Shown: in pieces, positions 35,050 to 44,218 of the stretch
Position numbering within the stretch: position 1 is the stretch's first letter
Layout: every line of letters begins with the position of its first letter
Assembly (NCBI GenBank): GCA_003427395.1
Contig: BFEA01000106.1
Location: 752,657-816,656 of the forward strand
Reading direction: 5' to 3'
DNA: 64,000 bases
DNA from: Chara braunii
Lineage: Eukaryota > Streptophyta > Charophyceae > Charales > Characeae
Translations under genes and position numbers: made by a program
Notes under the pieces: generated by a model
What the model saw: the letters and a program-made list of their open reading frames with translations, nothing else
The model's database searches: none
What the model was told of the DNA's origin: nothing

Positions 35050-35774
35050 CTAACAACGAAAGAGGACTGCAGTAACAGCCGCTGCCACTGCCGTCCTCTC
35101 CGCCGTCGTCAGCTACCCACCGACGCCAAGGTCGCCGCCGTCCATAGCTCCCAAACGAGCTGCGAGGTCGTATTCTCCCCCGACGTCTTCCTTGCCTGGC
35201 CGCACGCAGTACTTGCCCTGATGACTGCCACGATGGTGTCTCCTCCCCGGATGGCTGGCGCGACGGCAACTTCTCCCCTGACGACGACCGATGGAATCTT
35301 CCCCCCCCCAAGCGACTGCCGTGATGGTGTCTTCTCCACCGACATCTTCCTTGCCTGGCCGCACCCACGCCGACCCCCCCAACACGTTGTGGAAGGAGTC
35401 TCCTTTTCGACGTCCTCCACCAGCCGCCACAGCACCGCGACAAACCGCCCTCACCCCAGCGACGTCATTCGAAATTTGAATTTCGAACAGGGACGACGTG
35501 CCTAGTTTTTTTTTTTTTTTTGTGTCGCTGCAAAGATTCGGATTTTTGCCGCCAATCGAAGCCGGACCACGGCCGTACCAGCGGACAACCGCCCATGGAC
35601 CACGGACCCCACCCCACCCAGTGGTCACTGATAAGATTATTAACTGGAGGGCGACTGGCCGCGGGACCTCTATAGGAATCCTCCTCGGACATCCATTCCT
35701 AGGATAAGTGGAACGATGGCGGGAAAAATCTCGGAAGCCCCGAAGGAAAACTCCTCGGGCCTCGAGGATGCCCT
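35050..35774 (-). other. 5' part of the Harbinger element, possible N-terminal coding or leader
   Basis: Between the transposase start and the right terminal repeat, minus-strand frames contain a repeated Ser/Gly/Arg-rich motif (SSSGEKLPSRQ, SGEETPSWQS) derived from short tandem DNA repeats around GTCTTCCTTGCCTGGCCGCA (35180-35200 and 35344-35363). This may be leader or a low-complexity N-terminus. No domain is recognisable. Confidence 0.35.
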
Positions 35775-35835
35775 GAGGAGTGTCTAACGAGCCCCTGAAT
35801 CATCCTGCTTTTGTTGGAAGATGCGTTCGCTTTTT

Positions 35836-35838
<3 letters not shown>

Positions 35839-35901
<63 letters not shown>
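35839..35901. repeat. (CT)n microsatellite
   Basis: About 62 bp of CT just outside the Harbinger right end. It accounts for the LSLSLS and EREREE frames across it. Confidence 0.95.
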
Positions 35902-35903
<2 letters not shown>

Positions 35904-36779
35904 TGTCTCTTTGTTTTTTACCGTTGTTTTTCTTTTTGTTTCTTATCTCTTTTTATTTCTTTTTTTGTTCTCTCGCAATTGTGTTGTGCCAAGAAAGGTG
36001 GAGCCCGTACTTCAAGTACCGGCCGGGCCTTCTCTTGGCTGTCTCCTTAGGTGTTGGTGCATTAACAGGGAAGGCCCACGGCCCATGTATGGGCCAAGTA
36101 CTGGTGTTTTAAGAGCAAAACTGGGAGAAGAAATATGCATTGCCAGTGTGTATGGCCTGACGACACTGCCCGACAGTGTGCTGTTTTTGCATAGTTTTAA
36201 TGAGCTCTCTACCCACAGACGTGCCTTGGATACTTGTGGGGAACTTCGCTATCACACCTGAGTCACACACGGATAGAAGGTGATCACTTGGGGCCATCCA
36301 GCACGGCCTCCAAGCAGAGGTATGCCTGGACGTCAGATAGTACATGGCAGAAAAGCAACTGATTGATGCCTATAGGTTGCTGCACCCATCCAAGAGAGCC
36401 TTCTCCTCTCCAAAATTGACTGTTTTTTGTCCTTGAGGAGCTAGTGGGGCCACTAGTGATTGCAGATGTGCACCCTTGAAACAGGAGGCTTAAAAAAGGA
36501 AGGTTCCTTCAAAAAGCTCATCAGCCAAGTGGTCACAACCAGTGAATCCACCATGGCGGCGACCGCGAACCTTGCGGCCGCTGCAGCAGCCAGTTGGGGA
36601 GGGGTCCCGGGGGGGGTGCGGGGTGGCTGCTTGGGGTTGCACAACCCTGACCCTACCTCCTGGCACAAAAAACAAAAAAAAACTGTTGGGGTGTGTGTGT
36701 TACTGGTGAAAATGAATTTTCGAAAAAAGAAAAGAAATCTTGATTAAATGATTGATAGATCGGAATGGGTAGAATGATT

Positions 36780-37780
36780 GATAGATCGGAATGGGTAGAT
36801 TGATTGATTGACTGGTGGAGTGCTGTGCCCCCTTACCCCCCACCCCCCACACATGCACTTTTCTTTTCCACTTTTTTTTTTTGTTGATTTGATTGATTGA
36901 TTAGTGGGAGAGGGGTCTCAACCCCTGCCCCCCTGCCCCGGCCCCTCTTACACACACACACTCATGCGCTTTTATTTTCACTCTGTTTCCAGGTTTACCT
37001 GATCGGACGTCCTGGATGCCCCTGGCCGTCCAGGGTTGTCTGTTCGGACACCTGGTCAGACATCCTCCCTGGGCAGTTTGTCCCAGCCTGAATATGCTAA
37101 AAAAAAAAAAAAAAAAAAAAAAAAGAACCAAAAACAAATCCGGAAAAAAAACAATGTTATGAAGAAAAATAAACTGAACAACTTTTGCCTTGGGATGACA
37201 TCGAGATTCGTTATCAATTGTAAAAACAATAACAACAATAAAGACCCGCATTTGTTTTTCTTGATTTCGTGCTTTTAACTGCTGAAAATGGAGTTGTCCT
37301 GGCCCGGACGTCCAGGAATCCCCTGACTGTCAGGCCAGGACATCCAGCCATCGAACAACTGGTAACATAGCTTGTTTATTTTTTTTCAATTGATTGATTG
37401 ATTCGTGAAAGCAGGGTCACCCCCCCAGCACACACACACACACACACACGCTAAAGTCGACCACTTTTCTCAGGGGTGTCACTAACTCTGGGGGATGTGA
37501 TGAGTCCTTATCCATCAGTCAAATGAATCCTGGGCAGACTGTCGGGGTTCAACCTACTGAGGAGTCAGGGAAAGTCTGACTTCACAGTCCGACACAGTCA
37601 TTCTTTTGTTGAGTGTATGGCGAATATGACAACACACACACACACACATTCACTCTTGCGCGCTTTTTTATTTTTGCTTTTTATTTTCAATTTCTTTCAC
37701 TTTTTTGAATGATTGGTTGGTGGGGGAGGGGTCGGAACCCAACCCCGCACATTTGCACACACACACGCACACTCACACAC
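36780..37780. repeat. Four diverged units of (GATT)n + GGGGTC-type + (CA)n
   Basis: Units starting near 36797, 36887, 37388 and 37707 each show GATTGATTGATT-like text, a G-rich then C-rich block (for example GTGGGAGAGGGGTCTCAACC), a CA run and CGCTTTTATTTT-like sequence. The third and fourth are associated with the hammerhead motifs at 37.5 and 37.8 kb. Confidence 0.6.
37539..37587 (+). ncRNA. Hammerhead ribozyme motif 1 (cleavage site retained, GAAA box mutated)
   Basis: In order: CTGTC with its potential cleavage after 37543; stem-loop I GGGGTTCAACCTA; core CTGAGGA (37557-37563, fits CUGANGA); stem II GTCAG/CTGAC (37564-37568 with 37576-37580); TTCA in place of GAAA; then CAG, so that ACAG (37584-37587) pairs with CTGT (37539-37542) as stem III. 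The layout is type III (stem III open). The lost GAAA should inactivate this copy. Confidence 0.6.
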
Positions 37781-37795
37781 ACACACCTGGGCAGA

Positions 37796-37846
37796 CTGTC
37801 GGGGTTCAACCTCCTGATGAGTCGGTGAAAGTCCGATGAAAGTCTG
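37796..37846 (+). ncRNA. Hammerhead ribozyme motif 2 (full conserved core)
   Basis: CTGTC at 37796-37800, stem-loop I GGGGTTCAACCTC, core CTGATGA (37814-37820), stem II GTCGG/CCGAT (37821-37825 with 37833-37837), GAAA (37838-37841). All invariant core positions are present, but the base after GAAA is changed (GTC, not CAG), so the usual 4-bp stem III is lost. An alternative 6-bp pairing CAGACT/AGTCTG (37792-37797 with 37841-37846) exists but shifts the cleavage register. It lies 257 bp after motif 1 in the same orientation, with a shared CCTGGGCAGACTGTCGGGGT lead-in. Confidence 0.65.
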
Positions 37847-38056
37847 GTATAGTCATGCTTTCTTTGAGTGTATAGAATATGACAACACAAATAACAAAAA
37901 AAAAGAACAAAATCTTTTTTTTTCTTTTTTTTCTTTTTTTTTTCTCAGTTTTTTTTTTTTTTTTAATTATTTTAATACAAAAAGTATGTGGTGTGCGTAA
38001 AATAAAATATGGGGTTGTAAGGTTCGAGAAACTCTACAAACATATATATATATATA

Positions 38057-38169
38057 TCTGTTTGTGACGATCTGTCGGTGAAACTCCGACGAAACAGTTT
38101 GTCACAGCCCCTCATTTGTTGTCCTCTTCTCCCTCTCTGCCTACGGTTTACCGGGCAGTTCTATTTGAC
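38057..38169 (+). mobile_element. ~115-bp hammerhead-type unit, copy 3 (core degenerate)
   Basis: Stem II and the box (GTCGGTGAAACTCCGACGAAAC) and the 3' body (CCTCTTCTCCCTCTCTGCCT, ACGGTTTACCGGGCAGTT, ending TTTGAC) match the family. The CTGATGA core is replaced. It is bounded by (TA)n on both sides and faces copy 4 as an inverted pair. Confidence 0.65.
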
Positions 38170-38185
38170 GATATATATATATATA

Positions 38186-38300
38186 GTCAAACAGAGCTGC
38201 CCGGTAAACAATAGGCAGAGAGGGAGAAGCGGACAACAAACGAGGGGTTGTGGCAAACTGTTTCGTCGGAGTTTCACCGACTCATCAAGAGCATGAACCC
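38186..38300 (-). mobile_element. ~115-bp hammerhead-carrying unit, copy 4 (inverted)
   Basis: On the minus strand the unit runs from GGGTTCATGCTC (38300) through TTGATGA (one change from the CTGATGA core), stem II GTCGG/CCGAC and GAAACAG, to the 3' end GGGCAGCTCTGTTTGAC (38186). (TA)n lies immediately on both sides. It is the inverted partner of copy 3 with a short TA spacer (38170-38185). Confidence 0.75.
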
Positions 38301-38332
38301 TCATATATATATATATATATATCCGTAGCACC

Positions 38333-38362
38333 ATGTTCGCGTTCGGAGGCGAACGCGAACAT
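38333..38362. repeat. Perfect 13-bp inverted repeat (hairpin, 4-nt loop)
   Basis: ATGTTCGCGTTCG, then GAGG, then CGAACGCGAACAT: the arms are exactly complementary. Similar GTTCG/CGAAC-rich text recurs at 38.4, 38.6-38.76 and 39.45-39.54 kb, so it belongs to a local repeat family interrupted by the gap. Confidence 0.85.
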
Positions 38363-38763
38363 GTTTTTGCCCGAACGAGAACAAGCGCCCAAAACCCTCC
38401 GAACGCGAACATAAAAAATATTAAAAAAAATAATAATAAAAAACTATCAGAAAAATCTGAAAAAATCGTACATTATGTAAAATAACAATACAAACAACTT
38501 TTGCCGTGGAATCATGTTCAAGTTCGTAGCCAATCATGAGTTAAAAATCAAAAACCGAAAAAACAATATGTAATTTATTTTATTTTTTTACGAAAAAAAT
38601 ATATCTTCGCCCGAACATGTTCGCGAGTTGTTTACGCAAACGTGCGAACACGTTCGCTGTGGCACGCATATACATATATATACAGGGTTGCGAGCGTTCG
38701 GGACCGGCTGAATACCCGAACCCGAAGGCCCGAACGTTTGGGAACCCCTCTCGATGTGTTCGG

Positions 38764-39121
38764 NNNNNNNNNNNNNNNNNNNNNNNNNNNNNNNNNNNNN
38801 NNNNNNNNNNNNNNNNNNNNNNNNNNNNNNNNNNNNNNNNNNNNNNNNNNNNNNNNNNNNNNNNNNNNNNNNNNNNNNNNNNNNNNNNNNNNNNNNNNNN
38901 NNNNNNNNNNNNNNNNNNNNNNNNNNNNNNNNNNNNNNNNNNNNNNNNNNNNNNNNNNNNNNNNNNNNNNNNNNNNNNNNNNNNNNNNNNNNNNNNNNNN
39001 NNNNNNNNNNNNNNNNNNNNNNNNNNNNNNNNNNNNNNNNNNNNNNNNNNNNNNNNNNNNNNNNNNNNNNNNNNNNNNNNNNNNNNNNNNNNNNNNNNNN
39101 NNNNNNNNNNNNNNNNNNNNN
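38764..39121. other. Assembly gap (N)
   Basis: A run of 358 unknown bases between GTTCG-rich and TA-rich sequence. More hammerhead-family copies could lie here. Confidence 0.99.
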
Positions 39122-39574
39122 TATATATTTTTTAACTTTGTTAAATGCCATGAAATTTTATACATATGCATCTTACATCATAGAGAACCTACAAATAAAG
39201 TTTGAAAAAATAATATTTTTTTTTCAGGCCCCGAAATAAAGGGAAAACAAAAGGTGGAAAGAGAAAAAAAACAAATTAGTAAGTGGGAAAGCAAGTTTTG
39301 ACACCACCATCTTTGCCGATTTTTTATTATTGTTTGGCTCCACAGAATGACTTCAAAATTGAGAGACAGGTAGCTTACATAATAGAGAACTTACAAAAAC
39401 AAAATCAGAAACAAATAATAATTTTTAGGTACCAAAATATGTTTTTTTGCGGGGTTCGAACCCCTTCGAGTTTGGGCCCCGTACGGGGACCCGAACCCTT
39501 GAACGTTCGGGGGTCAACTTAGGGGCCTCTGTACGTTCGGTCTGAGAACTCTGTATATATATATATATATATAT

Positions 39575-39683
39575 CAGCCTCCTGATGAGTCGGTGAAACT
39601 CCGACGAAACAGTTTGTCACAGCCCTTCGTTTGTTGTCCTCTTCTCTCTCTCTGCCTACGGTTTACCGTGCAGTTCTATTTGA

Positions 39684-39684
<1 letters not shown>
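39575..39684 (+). mobile_element. ~115-bp hammerhead-carrying unit, copy 5
   Basis: Core CTGATGA at 39582-39588, stem II GTCGG/CCGAC closing a TGAAACT loop, GAAA at 39606-39609 and CAG. Then comes the family body TTTGTCACAGCCCTTCG through ACGGTTTACCGTGCAGTT to TTTGAC. (TA)n runs precede and follow it directly. The stem I 5' strand is shortened (only CAGCCT before the core), so cleavage in cis is not possible as written. Confidence 0.8.
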
Positions 39685-39722
<38 letters not shown>

Positions 39723-39726
<4 letters not shown>

Positions 39727-39837
39727 TCAACCTCCTGATGAGTTGGTGAAACTCCGACGAAACAGTTTGTCACAGCCCCTCGTTTGTTGTCCTCTTCTTC
39801 CTCTCTGCCTACGGTTTACCGGGCAGTTCTATTTGAC
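39723..39837 (+). mobile_element. ~115-bp hammerhead-carrying unit, copy 6 (best preserved body)
   Basis: Begins GGGTTCAACCTC directly after a (TA)n tract, then core CTGATGA (39735-39741), stem II GTTGG/CCGAC (39742-39746 with 39754-39758), GAAA (39759-39762) and CAG. The body contains CCTCTTCTTCCTCTCTGCCT and ACGGTTTACCGGGCAGTT and ends TTTGAC before TATATA. The first base is where a type III hammerhead would leave its 5'-hydroxyl end after cutting GUC/GGGG (one G shorter). Repeats copy 5 at 148 bp spacing. Confidence 0.85.
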
Positions 39838-39955
39838 GATATATATTCCCCCCGATTATTTCAGGAGGGAAAATTCCCCAAAGTCCCACGGCCATGGCCG
39901 AGATTTTGGCCGCTCGACGGGATAGACCCCGCGACCGCGACCGGGGTGCACAACG

Positions 39956-40265
39956 TTGTTATATAAGAAAGGGGACAAAGAAGAGAGAATAAAAAACAGA
40001 CCCATCATCCTCCTGGCAGTTCCCTACAAGATAGGGTCCAAGGCTCCTATCAACAGACTACTCTTCCTAAATTTCCTCGTCCATAACGATGAATCAGGCG
40101 TCATGCTCCTCCATAACATCCAAGATAACATGTTGTTGTTGAACGAAACAATAAGGGATGCTAGATAGAGAAATTACAAGGTAGTCGTTGTATTCATAGA
40201 CTTCAAGAAGGTATATGATGATATTGACTGAATCTTTATGGACACGTGCCCTCAGAAGCTGAACT
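39956..40265 (+). pseudogene. LINE reverse-transcriptase fragment
   Basis: One phase reads YKKGDKEERIKNRPIILLAV and PYKIGSKAPINRLL, then DNMLLLNETIRDA, a TAG at 40166-40168, VVFIDFKKVYDDID, a TGA at 40229-40231 and IFMDTCPQKLNF. These are LINE RT blocks 1-3: KGD...N(W)RPI.LL, then the first catalytic Asp in FIDFKKVYDDID. The TGA falls where LINEs have Trp (KAYDRVDW). The fragment is truncated at both ends, lies between hammerhead units, and is followed by (CT)n(TA)n. Confidence 0.7.
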
Positions 40266-40297
40266 TTTCCCTACCTTTCGTGCATGGGTGTCAATCT

Positions 40298-40305
<8 letters not shown>

Positions 40306-40360
<55 letters not shown>
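40306..40360. repeat. (CT)n(TA)n compound microsatellite
   Basis: About 24 bp of CT followed by about 30 bp of TA, next to the LINE fragment. Confidence 0.9.
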
Positions 40361-40362
<2 letters not shown>

Positions 40363-40501
40363 TTTTTTTATAAATCAAGTGTAAATTCGAGATTCTTACG
40401 TCTGTGTCTCTGAATCTGTTAGACAGATGCTAAAGAATTGATTCTTTATGATCACGAATTAGAAATTGAGTTTTATTTGGCATTTTATATGCTGCAATTT
40501 T

Positions 40502-40567
40502 ACAGCCCCTCGTTTGTTGTCCTCTTCTCCCTCTCTGCCTACGGTTTACCGGGCAGTTCTATTTGAC
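40502..40567 (+). mobile_element. ~115-bp hammerhead-family unit, copy 7 (5'-truncated)
   Basis: Only the 3' body is present, ACAGCCCCTCGTTTGTTGTC through ACGGTTTACCGGGCAGTT to TTTGAC, followed by (TA)n and a (CTAT)n run. Loss of the 5' part with an intact 3' end is what target-primed reverse transcription of an RNA would give. Confidence 0.75.
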
Positions 40568-40909
40568 GATATATATATATATAGCTATCTATCTATCTAT
40601 CTATCTATCCATCCATCTTTCTATCTCTCTATCTCGCTTGCGCGCGTGCTCACCCACACAGGGGAAAGTGGTAATAGGAGAATGAATCTCCCTCGTGAAC
40701 GTGATAAGATTTTTCTCGTTATTCTCTCTCTCTCCCTTTTTTTTTTCCATTTTTTTTCTGATAGCTGGTGGGTTAAACATGGGGCACCTGTGTCGTTGAT
40801 GCACTTTTTCACAACAGATGCAAAGATAAAAGAGGGGGGAAATGATAATGGAAAAAAATATAAAAAAAAACAAAGACTTTTTTTTTTTTTTTTACACAAA
40901 CATATTTTG

Positions 40910-40957
40910 ATGGATTGATTGATTGATTGATTGATTGGTTGTTTGATTGATTGATTG

Positions 40958-40987
<30 letters not shown>
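40910..40987. repeat. (GATT)n microsatellite
   Basis: About 75 bp of TGATTGATTGATT repeats preceded by A- and T-rich tracts. The Asn/Gln/Ser-rich minus-strand frame over it is spurious. Confidence 0.9.
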
Positions 40988-40988
<1 letters not shown>

Positions 40989-41910
40989 TCAACGTATTTT
41001 TTATTTGATTTTTTAAAATTGTTTTCCCCACATCAACCTCCCTCACCATCGAAAGTTGTATTTTTTTTACTTTTTTTTTTTCTAGGGGGTAAACCCCTCC
41101 CCTTTTGGCCACTATGTGGCCGAAAAAAGCAACGCGGTCTTTGTCATGACCATGAGATCGCGGCCATGACTGGAATCCGCAGTTATGACTTCGGCCACCG
41201 TGGCCGGGGGCGATTCATATGCTATGACTCGATAACTGGGAAAGATACTGGTGGCTTAAGATTGAGTATCCTTTGTGAGGGAAGGTGAGCCCGCTTCCCA
41301 GCCTGTGTAGCTCCCCTCAAATAGGTTGGAACATTTTCAAAGGAATTTGTTTTTATATTAAATTGCAGTTTTTTTTTGTGTGTGCGTGGTTCATTTCTTT
41401 TTCCAACAGAGGAGGGGCTCTGCCCTAGGTGAAAGGCTGGAGGCCGTACAACCCCAGCATTTTCTTCGGTTGATTTACTAACTTTACGTTTTGCATTGGG
41501 CATTTGATTCCTTTTAGGAGAGGAGAGAACTTTTTGCAAATTCAATGGTCGAGATGCCGGGCTCCACAGGAACGCTTCCGTCAAAACTTAGAGCGCTTGG
41601 ACATAGTTTGCGTGGTCGGAGACGACAGAGTGTCTAACTGCAAGTAGAACACACACGATATCCCTATGGTGGGTCTTAGGCGTCGTTAGCTGCTTCTCGC
41701 AATAGGTCATACATAGTTAAGTTTAGCTATGGTGGCTGCTTGACAAGATACGTGGACTGATACTCGTTATCGTGAATTGGTGATTAGATAGGTCAAACTT
41801 AAGTTAATGCATGATGTTCTGTTTGACTCCATAATCACTCTGTTAAACATTTGTATGCTTCAGTTTTATATTTCTTATTTGCTAGCGATAGTCCTTTTAT
41901 GACTATATAA
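40988..41910. other. Intergenic DNA, nothing recognised
   Basis: T-rich at the left with a GGTAAACCCC segment. Minus-strand frame 41222-41584 (120 codons) has ordinary composition but no recognised domain. No RNA gene or bounded repeat is seen. Confidence 0.35.
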
Positions 41911-41916
41911 GTGGCG

Positions 41917-42790
41917 ATGAAAGTAAGGGTGGACGCATCGGTGGAAGTGGAAGCGGATACTAACATGGAAAGGAAAGTGAGATATCCCCCACAGGCTTGT
42001 CTTCTCGTGGGCGAAGATGATGATAGGCTAAAGAATTGGTGTTAACTATGCCATGACGAAGAGATTATGCATACCGACATTAATCCCGGGGAGATTATCA
42101 TAGAAGATAGGGAAGCGCGACGTATAGTTAATATAGTGCTCGACCACTCCAAAATCACCCGGTTGAAGGAGCTGACCGTGACATTCATTTTTCAAAGCAG
42201 TGCAATGTTCCTGGCAAAAAATGTGAAGAACAATATCATTCGCTTATACGAAGACGAAAACTACGGATGATATATTCGAAGCTCAGTCGTTCCAGAGAGG
42301 GAGGATTATGACTCAATCTTCGAATATACTTTCGTACGAGGCGAAAACGCGAGAGGTTGCAAGATAGCTGCTGAAAAAGGGAAGTGATGAACTCACCCGT
42401 GGTATTACTCGTGACGTGGTTGAATCAAAATTGTGACGAACCAATGCTAAACTATGCTTGCACTGTCAACTTGAAGAGGAGTAACAATTTTGGGTAGTAG
42501 CGGCCCAAGTACCGCTCGATACCTTCCTTTACATTGAAGCTAAAGTGTGGAGGGCTATTGGGTCGGTTATTCGTGCTCACCGGCCAGAACGAGACCGGAT
42601 GCATCCAAAGATGGTGAACATCAAGTTCGATATCGATCCAGCAACTAGTGAAACATAAAGGATAAGACATGGATAAATACTTTGGAGGGTGATTCACTTT
42701 GGGGTTGAACGATAATCCGCCGAGACACTGCAAAACTTTTTTCCATTATGAAGTATAGTGTCGACATAACAATCCATAACAAAATCAAGG
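41917..42790 (+). pseudogene. Decayed hypothetical protein gene, perhaps element-derived, with Cys/His cluster
   Basis: One phase runs from ATG at 41917 past a TAA near 42040 to TGA at 42268-42270 and onward (LLVGEDDDRLKNWC, LCHDEEIMHTDINPGEI, LKELTVTFIFQSSAMFLAKN). In another phase 42452-42660 reads VPLDTFLYIEAKVWRAIGSV and KMVNIKFDIDPA. In a third, 42690-42780 reads PPRHCKTFFHYEV-stop-CRHN, a C-H-C-like cluster. The pieces follow one another on one strand like a multi-domain element protein broken by frameshifts and stops. I cannot name the family. Confidence 0.35.
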
Positions 42791-42935
42791 AGCACGGGAA
42801 ACTGTCGTTAGTGAGCCCCAAGTAGGAAGATAGGAGTCAACTACTTACATTATTAAGGGTTATTGGGACCGCGGTCGGCCTCGACAAGTTTTAATATCTT
42901 GGAGGTGACGATAACTTCCTTAGTGGTGATGCGCA

Positions 42936-43529
42936 ATGCATGATTCTCTTTCCAATATAATCCGACAATTTCTCCTAGCCCGCAAACTCCATCATCCTGC
43001 AAGCAGATTCTTAGCGGAGCGTTTTAGAATGTCCAACGTTGGAATACATTTTCGGATATGCTATGGAGTATCCTACCATATCCATATGGATTACCACATC
43101 ATTATGATATGCCGCATCCATACGCCTTTAGACCATATGTCGCTCAACATATGCCGATTGGTGGCATTAGTACGAACTTTTGTGAAACAATCTATTGCTA
43201 AACAGATAGGCTCTATGCCACTACCCACTCAGGGTAGGATCTCACAAGTCGATTTCAACGTTGTTATTGGTACGTCGGTAGCCCCGGGCTCGTCTCTCGA
43301 GGTAGCCCCGGGCTCGTCTCTCAAGGTAGCCCCGGACTCGTCTCTCTCCCTGACCGACGGAGAGCATAACCAAATACATGAGGATATAAAAGTGGTACAC
43401 CTGGGAAGTACAAACGTTTCGATTAGGAAGGCAACTTCATTTTTTAGGGGGAGAATCTCGAAAATGAATAATCAGCCACAACCTCACAGAATCCAAAGAC
43501 CAACCTACCAGTTATGGACACTCCAGTAA
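42936..43529 (+). pseudogene. Hypothetical frame with a triplicated 24-bp repeat, likely tail of the same relic
   Basis: An open frame of 197 codons, but an alternative phase around 43060-43150 gives a Tyr/Pro/His-rich stretch (YPYGLPHHYDMPHPYAFRPY) that looks equally protein-like, so the phase may be shifted. At about 43275-43350 GTAGCCCCGGGCTCGTCTCT occurs three times, giving VAPGSSLE repeats. No domain recognised. Confidence 0.3.
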
Positions 43530-43888
43530 CAAAGGTTATAAAAACTTCAATAAATCGATAGTAGGATTGTACCTCTTTTATATGTAGCAGTCCATAATTA
43601 TTTCAAAACTATCGCCTTTGATGAGCCGGATGGTCACTATACTATGGTACATTTACTTGCCCCAGATAACGTGATCCCCTCAGTCGTCGCTGTTCTAACT
43701 TGCACAGACATTCATGACAAATTTGCACTCCAAGTAGTTTCTAATATCATTATGGTAAGAATTCTAGTTGATAATCCTGAACAATGAGGGAGAAATATTA
43801 AGTTATTTGTTCCCGTACTGGATGTGCGCTTGTATATGGTCAAGTGGAAAGCCTGCAGAGGGAGAGTCTTTGACTCCTCCCAATCCCT

Positions 43889-44131
43889 TTAGTTCATATT
43901 TATTCAATCTCATATATGTCTGAGGATCCTTTTTTGCCTCGATTTATGTGCTATTTATCTATTTTTACTTTTTTTATGCTCATGTTAGTTACCAGGGATA
44001 ACTTGATTCAAATGTTTTTAGGATGGGAAGGAGTAGGTCTCGCATCATATTTGTTAATTAATTTTTGGTTTACACGACTTCAAGCAAATAAAGCAACTAT
44101 TAAAGCTATCAAACTGAGGACGAAGCTATGA
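43889..44131 (+). pseudogene. nad5: nad5 fragment (NADH dehydrogenase subunit 5)
   Basis: The reading [20 protein letters not shown], then [18 protein letters not shown] and [18 protein letters not shown] with TRLQANKA, is the highly conserved core of complex I subunit 5, including the [12 protein letters not shown] segment within the proton-channel helices. In the mitochondrion this subunit pumps protons as part of complex I. Only about 70 of some 670 residues are present, and it runs into unrelated sequence and TGA after IKLRTKL. A few substitutions (LVTRDN where TGDN is usual) fit neutral decay. Confidence 0.9.
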
Positions 44132-44218
44132 CTTTGTTCATGGGATATCTACTCTTGTTTTTTTTTTGCTATCCTATTCTTGTATCAATTACTTTACGAA
44201 ACCTAATAAGTCAATAAT

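Larger units (their letters stand above)
32647..35795 (-). mobile_element. Complete PIF/Harbinger-type DNA transposon (3149 bp), inactive
   Basis: Perfect 21-bp terminal inverted repeats bound the element: GGGGCTCGTTAGACACTCCT(C) at 32647-32667 and its reverse complement at 35775-35795. Flanking trinucleotides are TAA (32644-32646) on the left and TGA (35796-35798) on the right, consistent with the family's 3-bp TWA target duplication after one change. Subterminal CCTCGGGG/CCTCGAGG motifs repeat inside both ends. It contains a broken minus-strand DDE transposase. PIF/Harbinger elements usually also encode a Myb-like protein; none is clear here. Confidence 0.8.

Noticed and set aside
34556-35443. 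295-codon minus-strand frame overlapping the Harbinger transposase
   Set aside because: It lies in a different phase from the recognised transposase domains and is Arg/Gly/Ser-rich; treated as a shadow frame.
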